Below the pieces are notes generated by a model, which did not search any database, had not been told where the DNA came from, and was given only the letters and a program-made list of their open reading frames with translations. A stretch of DNA of 41,293 nucleotides from assembly GCA_016191335.1 (NCBI GenBank), contig JACPOW010000086.1:1-41293 (forward strand), given 5' to 3'. This DNA is from Elusimicrobiota bacterium (lineage in GTDB: Bacteria > Elusimicrobiota > Elusimicrobia > UBA1565 > UBA9628). Each line of letters begins with the position of its first letter. Within the stretch, counting starts at the first letter, position 1. Positions 33,835-41,293 of the stretch are shown here, one piece after another. A program made the position numbers and the translations under genes.

Positions 33835-35531
33835 AGCACTTGTTGAGCTTGGCGCTCATGTTTTCTCCCGGGCTTCTGCGGGCGGAGATTGTGACTGCGA
33901 GCTTGGATCAACAAGCTGAAATCATAATGCACATCGAAAAGGCTCGGCATGCGACCGACCTGACTGAAGATGCTCATGGCAATAGGCGGAATTCCTCTTA
34001 TTACAATGCGGCGATGAATAAGAGGGATTTGGAAAGAGCTATGGGCATACCCTTCGATGCCCAGGGAAATCCGCTGCGACAGCCCACTGAAAAGGATTTA
34101 AATAAAATCTCCGGAGGGTGGTTCGGTCGTGACAGGCGTGGCGATTACGCGCAGGCGGCGCGGGAATTCCAGGCCGCCCGCCAGAAATCTCTTGACGAAT
34201 TCGATAGAGCTCTAGAATTAACGGTGTCGTATTACAATATCAAGCCGCTTCCGCAGTTCGTCTCCGGCACCGTCGTCAATGGCCCGCCATGGGAAAGGGG
34301 GAAATATCTGGCGTGGTCCCCGAAATTTAGCGATAAGCCTCAGCCCGACGAATCCGGTCTAGGCGAAGCAGGGTACCGGGATGCCAAGAAAAATCGTCCT
34401 GCCTTCATCCGGGAAGACGGCCAGGTAATATTGAGGGATGAGGCATTCTTCGATAATAGCGGGCGGCCTTCACCGGGCGCTCTGGCGTCTTTGGTTTATC
34501 ACGAGCATCGACATGTGGTCGATTCCTTGACCCCGGAATCGTGGTCTAAGGACTTGCGGAATATTCCGGCCACGGAGATGTATCATCGCCTCGCTGAACT
34601 GACTAAACAGGAAATCTTCGAGCTTCCAGCTTACGATTGGAAGCAGAATCTTAAGAACCTGGCTTGGCAAAATGAGCTGGCAACCAAGTGGCAGAACGCG
34701 ATTGCGGTGGGCAAAGACCCTTATAACCTGGATGATCGGCAGCGGATTTTCGATCAACTTTCGATTCCTGCGGAGCGGACGGCGGAAATCGATCGGCAGG
34801 TCGAGAATGACCTGGTTCTGATGGCCGCGGCGGATTCAGGCGATGTCGCCGCGTTCGAGCGGCTCAAAGCTCAGGCTCAAAGCGACTTCTGGAATTACAT
34901 CTCCGATGACAGCATGAAAAGACTTGTAGGCGGGTGGAAGAGGGCTCGTGAGGTGGATGCGCTTAGGAATCAACGGGAACGCGAGTTGTCCGCCCAGCAG
35001 ATGAAGCATGAAATCCTCCGCTGTGGGTTCGAGCCGCGATATAGCGGGGCCGGCGTGCTGTATGGGTTCCGGCACTCCGGCGCAGGGATGGGCGCCTCAT
35101 TTACGACCCCTCGTTACGCGCCATTGGAAGAAACTTTGTCAATGGACCAGTTGAAGGTGAGCATTCTGCTGCTGAGGGCATGCTGGTCCGCGATGCGAGG
35201 GGAAGCGATTCCTGGGTCATGCAACGAGGGGCTGGATGTCAGTAATCGATTTTGGACCGCCCCAGGTTTTACCGGACCTTTGATCGAGGGTGGATCCGAG
35301 CATCAGTGTATGGCTTATCTCCGGGATCGCTGGGCGGTGCCGATGGATGAGGCTGCATTGCATCGGCTGCTCGAGCCCATAATAAAAGCCGTCAAGGAAT
35401 CAAATCGTCGCCGAAATGACAACCGCGACGATGATAGGGATCGTCGTCCCGGCGGTGATGATCGCCGTCCGCCTGAATCGCCGAACCATGATGAGGTTTG
35501 GGACCGAATTGGGCCGATCATCGGGCGATGA
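33831..35531 (+). CDS. Secreted protein with HExxH zinc-site motif (lower-GC pair, second gene)
   Basis: The 566-residue protein has a signal peptide (MKHLLSLALMFSPGLLRAE). Residues 224-228 are HEHRH in LASLVYHEHRHVVDSL, an HExxH zincin signature preceded by a hydrophobic helix, so it may be a metallopeptidase; the third zinc ligand is not certain. The rest is helical and unrecognised, with several cysteines around LRCGFEPRY and IPGSCNEGL, and a low-complexity acidic/basic tail (RRNDNRDDDRDRRPGGDDRR). Base composition is mixed but clearly lower in GC (26 of 60 G+C in 33961-34020, against 43 of 60 in 31801-31860). It is coupled to the lipoprotein gene. Confidence 0.72.
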   Translation: MKHLLSLALMFSPGLLRAEIVTASLDQQAEIIMHIEKARHATDLTEDAHGNRRNSSYYNAAMNKRDLERAMGIPFDAQGNPLRQPTEKDLNKISGGWFGRDRRGDYAQAAREFQAARQKSLDEFDRALELTVSYYNIKPLPQFVSGTVVNGPPWERGKYLAWSPKFSDKPQPDESGLGEAGYRDAKKNRPAFIREDGQVILRDEAFFDNSGRPSPGALASLVYHEHRHVVDSLTPESWSKDLRNIPATEMYHRLAELTKQEIFELPAYDWKQNLKNLAWQNELATKWQNAIAVGKDPYNLDDRQRIFDQLSIPAERTAEIDRQVENDLVLMAAADSGDVAAFERLKAQAQSDFWNYISDDSMKRLVGGWKRAREVDALRNQRERELSAQQMKHEILRCGFEPRYSGAGVLYGFRHSGAGMGASFTTPRYAPLEETLSMDQLKVSILLLRACWSAMRGEAIPGSCNEGLDVSNRFWTAPGFTGPLIEGGSEHQCMAYLRDRWAVPMDEAALHRLLEPIIKAVKESNRRRNDNRDDDRDRRPGGDDRRPPESPNHDEVWDRIGPIIGR

Positions 35532-35662
35532 TTCGTATTAGGTTGGGGCACGACGACGCCATTGAGAAAAATGCCCGCTGTACAGGACGTGACCGTAGTC
35601 CCAGGGCTTGTGTCCACTCCAGCCTGGAATAACCGTCAAATTTCAGTCACAATGAGAACCGC
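35532..35662 (+). other. Intergenic stretch before gatB
   Basis: 131 bases, the longest gap between confident genes. No terminator hairpin stands out. A CACAAT at 35648-35653, nine bases before the gatB GTG, could be a -10, but no -35 was found. It marks the downstream edge of the lower-GC pair. Confidence 0.4.
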
Positions 35663-37114
35663 GTGAAACAATACGAACTGATCATCGGCCTGGAAGTCCA
35701 CTGCCAGCTCGCCACCAAGACCAAGCTGTTCTGCGGCTGCGGCACCGACGGCTTCGGCCAGGCGCCGAACAGCCGCGTCTGCCCCCTGTGCACCGCCCAG
35801 CCCGGCGTGCTGCCGGTGCTCAACCGGCGCGCCGTCGAGCTCGCGTTCCAGGCGGCCATGGCCCTCGACTGCAAGCTCTCCGACCAGTCGATCTTCGCCC
35901 GCAAGAACTACTTCTACCCCGACCTTCCCAAGGCCTACCAGATCTCCCAGTACGACCAGCCCTTCTCCCAGCACGGCAAGCTCGCGATCACGGTCGACGG
36001 GAAGGTCAAGACCATCGGCATCACCCGCATACACATGGAGGAGGACGCCGGCAAGCTCGTCCACGACCTGGCCGGCTCCAAGCTCGACGGCTCGCTCGTG
36101 GACCTCAACCGCGCGGGCGTGCCGCTCATCGAGATCGTCAGCGAGCCCGACATGCGCACCTCCGACGAGGCCTACGCCTACCTGACCGCCCTCAAGGAGG
36201 TCATCCAGTTCACCGGCTCCTCGCGCTGCGACATGGAGAAGGGGGAGATGCGCTGCGACGCGAACGTGTCGGTCCGGCCCGTCGGCCAAAAAGAGTTCGG
36301 GACCAGGACCGAGACGAAGAACCTCAACTCGTTCAAGAACGTCAAGGACGCGATCGACGCCGAGTTCCGGCGCCAGGTCGAGGTCATCGAGAGCGGCGGC
36401 AAGATCGTCCAGGAGACCCGTCTCTGGGACGCGGCCCTGCAGGCCGGGCGCTCGATGCGTACTAAGGAAGACGCCCACGATTACCGCTATTTCCCCGACC
36501 CCGACCTCGTGCCCCTCGTCGCGGACCCGAAATGGGTTGACGAGCTCCGGGCTAAATTACCCGAGCTCCCCGTGAAAAAAAGGGCTCGCTTTACGGGCGA
36601 ACTGGGGCTATCCTCCTACGACGCCGAGGTTCTGACGGGCGACAGGGTCCTCTCCGAGTACTTCGAGAAGGCCGTCGCGGCCGCCCCCTCCGGGTCCGCT
36701 AAAACCGTGTCCAACCTATTGACCACCGAGATGCTGGGCCGCCTCAACGCCGAAGGCAAGACCGCGCCGCAGTCGCCGGTCGCGGCCGCCCACCTCGGCG
36801 AGCTCGCCGGCCTCATCGCGGGCGGGACCCTGTCCTCGAAGGGAGCCAAGGACGTCTTCGCGAAGATGTGGGAGACCGGCAAGGGGCCGAAGGCGCTCGT
36901 CGACGAGCTCGGCCTCTCCCAGGTCTCCGACGACAAGCAGGTCATGGAGTGGGTGCTTCAGGCGCTCGCGGCCAATCCCAAGGCCGCCGCCGACCTGAAG
37001 GGAGGCAAGGACGCCGCCATCGGCTCGATCGTCGGCGGCGTCATGAAGCTCTCCAAGGGGAAGGCGAACCCCGCCCTCGTCAACAAGCTCATCAAGGAGG
37101 CCGTCAAGGCATGA
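35663..37114 (+). CDS. gatB: Asp/Glu-tRNA amidotransferase subunit B
   Basis: The 483-residue subunit binds and activates the misacylated tRNA. It opens with YELIIGLEVHCQLATKTKLF and FCGCGTDGFGQAPNS, whose cysteines with CPLCTAQPGVLPVLN form the zinc site, then KNYFYPDLPKAYQISQYDQP, RIHMEEDAGKLVHD, DLNRAGVPLIEIVSEPD and EMRCDANVSVRP. The C-terminal YqeY-like helical domain is present. Start is GTG 35663. It is separated from gatCA by the TPR, Nudix and two lower-GC genes, and its end overlaps the NHL protein gene by four bases. Confidence 0.97.
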   Translation: MKQYELIIGLEVHCQLATKTKLFCGCGTDGFGQAPNSRVCPLCTAQPGVLPVLNRRAVELAFQAAMALDCKLSDQSIFARKNYFYPDLPKAYQISQYDQPFSQHGKLAITVDGKVKTIGITRIHMEEDAGKLVHDLAGSKLDGSLVDLNRAGVPLIEIVSEPDMRTSDEAYAYLTALKEVIQFTGSSRCDMEKGEMRCDANVSVRPVGQKEFGTRTETKNLNSFKNVKDAIDAEFRRQVEVIESGGKIVQETRLWDAALQAGRSMRTKEDAHDYRYFPDPDLVPLVADPKWVDELRAKLPELPVKKRARFTGELGLSSYDAEVLTGDRVLSEYFEKAVAAAPSGSAKTVSNLLTTEMLGRLNAEGKTAPQSPVAAAHLGELAGLIAGGTLSSKGAKDVFAKMWETGKGPKALVDELGLSQVSDDKQVMEWVLQALAANPKAAADLKGGKDAAIGSIVGGVMKLSKGKANPALVNKLIKEAVKA

Positions 37115-40100
37115 ACTCTATGAAGCAACTCGCTCTCGCGCTGCTGCTGGCCGTTCCCGCGCGCGCCTACGACACGATCCGCTTCCTCGAGCCCATCAAG
37201 GGCGACGAGATGGCCAAGCCCGTCGCGGCGGCGGCCGCGGCCGACCGTCTCTACGTCGTCGACGAGAAGAAGAACTCCCTCTTCCTTTACGACATGGTGG
37301 GCAAGCTGATCAAGACCGTGGGACGCTCCGGCAACCAGCAGGGCGCCTTCAGCTCGCCGCGCGGCGTCGCGGTCGGCCCGAAGGGCAACGTGTACGTCGC
37401 CGACACCGGCAACAGCCGCGTCGAGATCTTCGACCGCGACGGCAACTTCGTCTACGCCTTCGGCGAGAAAGGGTCCGAGCCGGGCAAGCTCAAGAACCCG
37501 GAGTCGGTGGCCGTCGGCGCCGACGGACGCATCTACGTCTCCGACACCGGGAACAACCGCATCCAGGTCTTCAACGACGAGGGCATCCTGCTCTTCTCCT
37601 TCGGGCGCTACGGCAAGGAGCCGGGCCTGCTCAACAACCCGACGCGCATCGCCGTCGACCCGTCCGACAACGTCTTCGTCCTCGACCGCAACAACGAGCG
37701 CATGCAGAAGTTCGACGCCTCGGCCAAGTTCGTCAAGGAGTACGCGCTGCTGGGCAACGACTTCACGGCCGACCAGTACGGCTTCCTGTATGTCGTCGAC
37801 GGCAAGAACGGCAAGGTCATCGAGCAGTCCGGCGAGGGCTTCATCATGGGCAAGTTCGGCTCGCTCGGCTCCGGCGTCGGCCAGATGCGCAAGGCCGAGG
37901 GCATCGCCATCACTCCCGACGGCATATTGATCGTGCTCGACACCGGCAACAACCGCATCCACCGCGTCGAGCTGACCAACAAGCTCAAGGTCAAGGCGCT
38001 GCCGATCAACCTGCAGACCAAGATGGCCGTCTCCGGGCCTTCCCGGACCTGGCCTTATTCGGCCTCGATCCTCGCGCCGCACGGCGACGACCTGTACGCC
38101 TGGCTCCCGAAGGAGATGCAGTTCGTGCTCATCGACGAGAAGGGCAAGGAGAAGCAGCGCTTCGGCTCGTCGAAGGGCAAGGGCGGAGAGGTCACGCGCG
38201 GCGTCGGCGGCATGGCCGCGATGAAGTCGCCGAAGGTCGAGGGGCTGTACGTCACCGACCTGCCGAACCACCGCCTCCAGCAGTTCGGCCTGGACGGCAA
38301 GTGGAAGTCCAACGTCGGCGAGGCCCAGGGCTTCTTCGATTCCAAGCGCCGCGAGGGCCGCATGAAGAACCCCAACGGCGTGGCGATCAACGGCGAGGGC
38401 GTGGTGTACGTGGCCGACACCGGCAACCAGCGCATCGACGCGTTCAGCCCAGAGGGCGTGTTCCTGTTCGGCTTCGGCCCCAAGGTCGGCTCCTACATGC
38501 TGCTCGAGCCGGTCGCGGTCGCCTGGGACAAGGCGGGCTTCATCTACTTCGTCGACAAGGGACTCAAGCGCGTCTTCAAGTGCGAGCCGTCCGGAGCCTA
38601 CATCGCCTCGTGGGGCGAGGACGGCGACGGGCCCGGCGAGTTCAAGTCTCCCGTCTCGATCGCCTTCGACGGGCAGAACTACCTCTACACTCTGGACTCC
38701 CAGCTGCGCCGCGTCAGCGTCCACACCAAGGACGGCAAGTGGCTTGCCGACTTCTTCGCGGGCGGCAAGCAGGAGCGCGAGCTGCTCGAGCCGATCGCGG
38801 TCTCCGTCCAGGGCGACAAGCTCGTCATCGCCGACAAGGGCAAGAGCCGCCTCGTCAGCTACGACCTGCACCCGATGCTCACCGCGCCGGCCGCGCTCTC
38901 CACCTCGACCAAGGACGGGATCGTCTCGCTCTCGTGGGAGCCCGTCGCCGACCCGTGGACGGGCGGCTACGTCGTCTCCCGCTCCACCGGGGCGTTCGGG
39001 CCGTGGACGAGGGCCGGCGAGACGAAGACCGAGAAGTTCGAGGACTCGGAGGTCACGCCGTACGAGAAGTACTGGTACCGCGTCGCGACCAAGGCCAAGA
39101 CCTCGGACGTGGGCCCGGCCGGCCGCCCGGTCGACGTGTTCGTCGCGGGCTCCTTCAACCGCTCCCCCGTCGAGATCTCGACGATCACGCTCGGCGACAT
39201 CTTCGCCGCGAACTACAAGTGGTACCTGCGCAACCCGATGGGCTCGGCCGTGCTCACGAACAACGTGAACGTGGCCTTCCAGAACGTGAAGCTGACCTTC
39301 AAGCTCAAGGACTACATGGACTTCGGCTTCGACACCGAGGTCAAGAAGCTGGAGCCGAAGCAGACCGTCGAGATCCCGCTGATCGCGACCCTCAACAACA
39401 AGGTGCTCGACGTCAGCGAGGACACGCCGATCCAGGCCGAGTTCACGATGACCTACTTCGAGAGCGGCAAGCAGCAGACGGTCTCGATCACGAAGCCCCT
39501 GCGCCTGTACTCGCGCAACGCGATCACGTGGCAGGACCCGCAGCGCATCGCGAACTTCGTGACGCGCAAGGACCCGCCCGTGCGCGACTTCGTGCGCGGC
39601 GTCTCGACGCTCGAGTTCAAGAACCGCAAGGCGGCCGCGCTCAACGAGCCGGTGGTCAAGGCGATGCGCCTGTGGAACGCGATGTCGGAGTTCGGGATCA
39701 AGTTCGTCGCGAACGCGGCCAACCCGTTCGAGGCCGCCCACGACGACCCGAACTTCCCGGTCGACTACACGCAGTTCCCGCGCGAGACCCTGCGCAGCAA
39801 GGCCGGGCAGTGCTCGGACCTGACGTCGCTGTACGGCGCCATGCTCGAGGACAGCGAGGTCCGCGTGGCCATCCTCGACTACCCCGGCCACATGACGATG
39901 ATGTTCGACACCGAGGCCGAGGACGCCGCGGAGGCGGGCATGCCCGCCGACCTGCTCGTCGAGCACGAGGGCACGATGTGGGTGCCCGTCGAGGTCACCT
40001 ACGTCGGCAAGCCGTTCATCGACGCGGTCTCCAAGGCCGCGTACGCCTACAAGACCGAGGCCGAGAAGGGCCGGGTGAAGGTGTACTCCCTGCACGCGGC

Positions 40101-40614
40101 CTGGGGCACCTACGAGCCGGTGACGATGCCTCCGACCGACTTCAGCCCGAAGCTCCCCGAGGCCGCCGGGCTCGAGCGCCGCTACGACGACCAGGTCAAC
40201 GTGCTCGCCAAGGACCGCTACGAGTTCCTGAAGAAGGAATACGAGACCGACATCAAGCGCAACGGCAAGGACGTCGACGCGCAGCTCCAGCTGGGGATCA
40301 TCGAGTACCAGTTCGGCAACCGCGAGGCGGCTCTGACCGAGTTCAACAAGGTGCTGGCGCTCGACCCGGCGAACGCGGCGGCGCTCAACAACCTCGGCAG
40401 CGTGGCCTTCCTGGAGGGGGACAACGTCGAGGCGGAGCGGCGCTTCACCCAGGCGTCCGACGCCGAGCCGAACGACCCCACGATCTGGCTCAACCTCGTG
40501 AAGACCTCGCTGAGGCTCAAGAAGCTGGACAAGGCGAAGGCGATGGGCGAGAAGGCCGTGGCCCTCGCCCCGGCGTACAAGCCGGCCGTCGACAGCCTGA
40601 TCAAAGGAAGCTGA
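37111..40614 (+). CDS. Secreted NHL/FnIII/transglutaminase/TPR multidomain protein
   Basis: The 1167-residue exported protein has a signal peptide (MKQLALALLLAVPARA). Residues about 35-590 hold a long series of NHL propeller blades (e.g. GNVYVADTGNSRVEIFDRDG, GRIYVSDTGNNRIQVF, EGVVYVADTGNQRIDAFSPE). About 600-690 is fibronectin type III-like (LSWEPVADPWTGGYVVSRST). Then comes a beta-domain, a transglutaminase-like fold with the triad C901 (AGQCSDLTSLYGAML), H927 (YPGHMTMMF) and E961 (WVPVEVTYVG), and C-terminal TPRs (about 1045-1160). It could crosslink or cleave envelope proteins, with the propeller and TPRs as binding faces. It overlaps gatB by four bases but is not functionally tied to it. 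Confidence 0.87.
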   Translation: MNSMKQLALALLLAVPARAYDTIRFLEPIKGDEMAKPVAAAAAADRLYVVDEKKNSLFLYDMVGKLIKTVGRSGNQQGAFSSPRGVAVGPKGNVYVADTGNSRVEIFDRDGNFVYAFGEKGSEPGKLKNPESVAVGADGRIYVSDTGNNRIQVFNDEGILLFSFGRYGKEPGLLNNPTRIAVDPSDNVFVLDRNNERMQKFDASAKFVKEYALLGNDFTADQYGFLYVVDGKNGKVIEQSGEGFIMGKFGSLGSGVGQMRKAEGIAITPDGILIVLDTGNNRIHRVELTNKLKVKALPINLQTKMAVSGPSRTWPYSASILAPHGDDLYAWLPKEMQFVLIDEKGKEKQRFGSSKGKGGEVTRGVGGMAAMKSPKVEGLYVTDLPNHRLQQFGLDGKWKSNVGEAQGFFDSKRREGRMKNPNGVAINGEGVVYVADTGNQRIDAFSPEGVFLFGFGPKVGSYMLLEPVAVAWDKAGFIYFVDKGLKRVFKCEPSGAYIASWGEDGDGPGEFKSPVSIAFDGQNYLYTLDSQLRRVSVHTKDGKWLADFFAGGKQERELLEPIAVSVQGDKLVIADKGKSRLVSYDLHPMLTAPAALSTSTKDGIVSLSWEPVADPWTGGYVVSRSTGAFGPWTRAGETKTEKFEDSEVTPYEKYWYRVATKAKTSDVGPAGRPVDVFVAGSFNRSPVEISTITLGDIFAANYKWYLRNPMGSAVLTNNVNVAFQNVKLTFKLKDYMDFGFDTEVKKLEPKQTVEIPLIATLNNKVLDVSEDTPIQAEFTMTYFESGKQQTVSITKPLRLYSRNAITWQDPQRIANFVTRKDPPVRDFVRGVSTLEFKNRKAAALNEPVVKAMRLWNAMSEFGIKFVANAANPFEAAHDDPNFPVDYTQFPRETLRSKAGQCSDLTSLYGAMLEDSEVRVAILDYPGHMTMMFDTEAEDAAEAGMPADLLVEHEGTMWVPVEVTYVGKPFIDAVSKAAYAYKTEAEKGRVKVYSLHAAWGTYEPVTMPPTDFSPKLPEAAGLERRYDDQVNVLAKDRYEFLKKEYETDIKRNGKDVDAQLQLGIIEYQFGNREAALTEFNKVLALDPANAAALNNLGSVAFLEGDNVEAERRFTQASDAEPNDPTIWLNLVKTSLRLKKLDKAKAMGEKAVALAPAYKPAVDSLIKGS

Positions 40615-40631
40615 TCTAGGAGGAGGACAAC

Positions 40632-41102
40632 ATGAAGACGATCGTTACCGCCGTCATCGCCGCGATGCTCGTGATCCCCGCGCGCGCCGACGAGAAGGCC
40701 GCCCCGGCGGCCGCCAAGTCCGGCTGGTCGGACTTCTTCAAGAACCTCAAGAACACCCTCGCCCAGTCGGCCGTCGGCGGAGAGCGCAAGAAGGGGCGCG
40801 GCGCCCAGGGCGTCGCCGCCGTCCGGGGAGCCGGCCAGGGCAAGAGGAACATCGCCGACCCGAACGAGCCCGGCCTCATGGGCGACGCCAAGAGCGCGAA
40901 GGTCAAGAAGGAGATGGGCTACGACCTGGAGCTCGAATCCGCCGTCGACCAGGTCGCCGCGGGCAAGCCCGAGGACGGCCTCAAGGCGCTCGAGAAGTTC
41001 AAGGCCGCCCACCCGAAGCACCGGGCCGCCGACGTGGACAAGGCCATCGAGGGCGCCAAGGCCATGATCGCCGAGAAGGGCTCGGCGCCCGCCGCCGAAT
41101 AA
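40632..41102 (+). CDS. Small exported helical protein
   Basis: No family is recognised. The 156-residue protein has a signal peptide (MKTIVTAVIAAMLVIPARA, cut near ADEKAA), a basic glycine-rich middle (GGERKKGRGAQGVAAVRGAG) and a helical C-terminal part with a TPR-like ring (VAAGKPEDGLKALEKFKAAHP). AGGAGGA (40621-40627) is the strongest Shine-Dalgarno in the window, five bases before ATG. It follows the NHL gene by 17 bases and is the last gene before the terminator, so it is probably an envelope partner of that protein. Confidence 0.78.
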   Translation: MKTIVTAVIAAMLVIPARADEKAAPAAAKSGWSDFFKNLKNTLAQSAVGGERKKGRGAQGVAAVRGAGQGKRNIADPNEPGLMGDAKSAKVKKEMGYDLELESAVDQVAAGKPEDGLKALEKFKAAHPKHRAADVDKAIEGAKAMIAEKGSAPAAE

Positions 41103-41120
41103 GCCGTCCCGGCGGACGCG

Positions 41121-41156
41121 AAGGGCCCTCGCCGGAAGGCGGGGGCCCTTATCTTT
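41121..41156 (+). terminator. Rho-independent terminator, target of the right-hand intron
   Basis: Thirteen pairs (41121-41133 with 41138-41150, one G/T) close a GGAA tetraloop and are followed by ATCTTT. The group II intron begins at the very next base. Confidence 0.92.
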
Positions 41157-41293
41157 GTACGCCCAGCATGACGCACGACTGAAGAGGTGGAAGTCCTCTG
41201 GGAACCCGGTCGCAGGGACCCGAGGGAAACGCAAGGGCGGGGTCGCGAGGCCCTGTCCGAAGGAAGCGTGGAACGAATTCCTGAGCCGACGAA
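41157..41293 (+). mobile_element. Group II intron, 5' end (domain I), truncated by window end
   Basis: The sequence begins GTACGCCCAGCATG, a slight variant of the GTGCG start of bacterial group II introns, and continues with AGAGGTGGAAGTCCTCT, a hairpin, and the purine-rich domain I pattern CAGGGACCCGAGGGAAACGC and GTCCGAAGGAAGCG. It starts directly behind the T-tract of a terminator, the insertion habit of class C introns. Maturase and 3' domains lie beyond the window. Confidence 0.82.

Noticed and set aside
35532-35662. Riboswitch, T-box or terminator ahead of gatB
   Set aside because: No conserved core or convincing stem was found.
36958-40095. 1045-codon minus-strand open frame over the NHL gene
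   Set aside because: Same GC-shadow pattern (runs of Val/Asp/Leu/Glu/Arg), no start signal, and the plus frame is clearly coding.
41157-41293. Possible rRNA or other structured RNA at the right end
   Set aside because: The GTACGCC start behind a terminator and the domain I pattern fit a group II intron better; no rRNA core sequence is recognised.

Overview
The window is GC-rich bacterial DNA, dense with genes that abut or overlap by 1-4 bases (ATGA, GTGA and TTGA junctions). It encodes a two-membrane or otherwise envelope-rich lifestyle: many secreted or anchored proteins with Ala/Pro-rich linkers, two PilT-type ATPases, an NHL/transglutaminase protein and lipoproteins. The gene set and the style of the Ala/Pro-rich exported proteins remind me of Elusimicrobiota-like metagenome genomes, but this is a guess (roughly 50%). 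No rRNA, tRNA, CRISPR array or phage genes were seen.

Both ends of the window lie inside group II introns on the + strand. The left end is the last 138 bases of one (maturase tail, domain V, domain VI with bulged branch-point A). The right end is the first 137 bases of another, placed directly behind a rho-independent terminator, which is the habit of bacterial class C introns. This suggests a contig that broke at both ends in a multicopy intron.

Layout. 0.2-5.1 kb: a secreted DUF1861/GH144-like glycoside hydrolase, then hemB-hemL of heme synthesis and a terminator. 5.2-10.6 kb: a compact operon of two ClpB-D2-like AAA+ ATPases (one membrane anchored, one soluble) alternating with two anchored exported proteins (beta-sandwich-like and beta-helix), faced by a convergent anchored calcium-site protein. 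This is my best candidate for an undescribed system. 10.7-11.8 kb: a BI-1 family membrane protein and a phosphorylation-dead receiver domain. 11.8-18.9 kb (minus strand): a seven-gene overlapping operon nadD-yqeK fusion, LytR_C protein, pilT, cNMP-binding protein, rsfS, second pilT, argS. 19.0-25.0 kb: DUF1015 protein, glycosyltransferase, Dus, PhyH-like dioxygenase, 2-hydroxyacid dehydrogenase and two unknown minus-strand genes, one secreted. 25.1-35.5 kb: one long transcription unit glgP, pcrA/uvrD, gatC, secreted TPR, gatA, nudix, then two lower-GC genes (lipoprotein and secreted HExxH protein) that separate gatCA from gatB. 35.7-41.1 kb: gatB, a 1167-residue NHL/FnIII/transglutaminase/TPR protein, a small exported protein, terminator, intron.

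A window-wide theme is leaderless-looking initiation: at least eleven start codons sit 5-10 bases behind a -10-like hexamer, so transcription would begin at or next to the start codon. Genes inside operons instead use start/stop overlaps, and only a few show a clear Shine-Dalgarno sequence.
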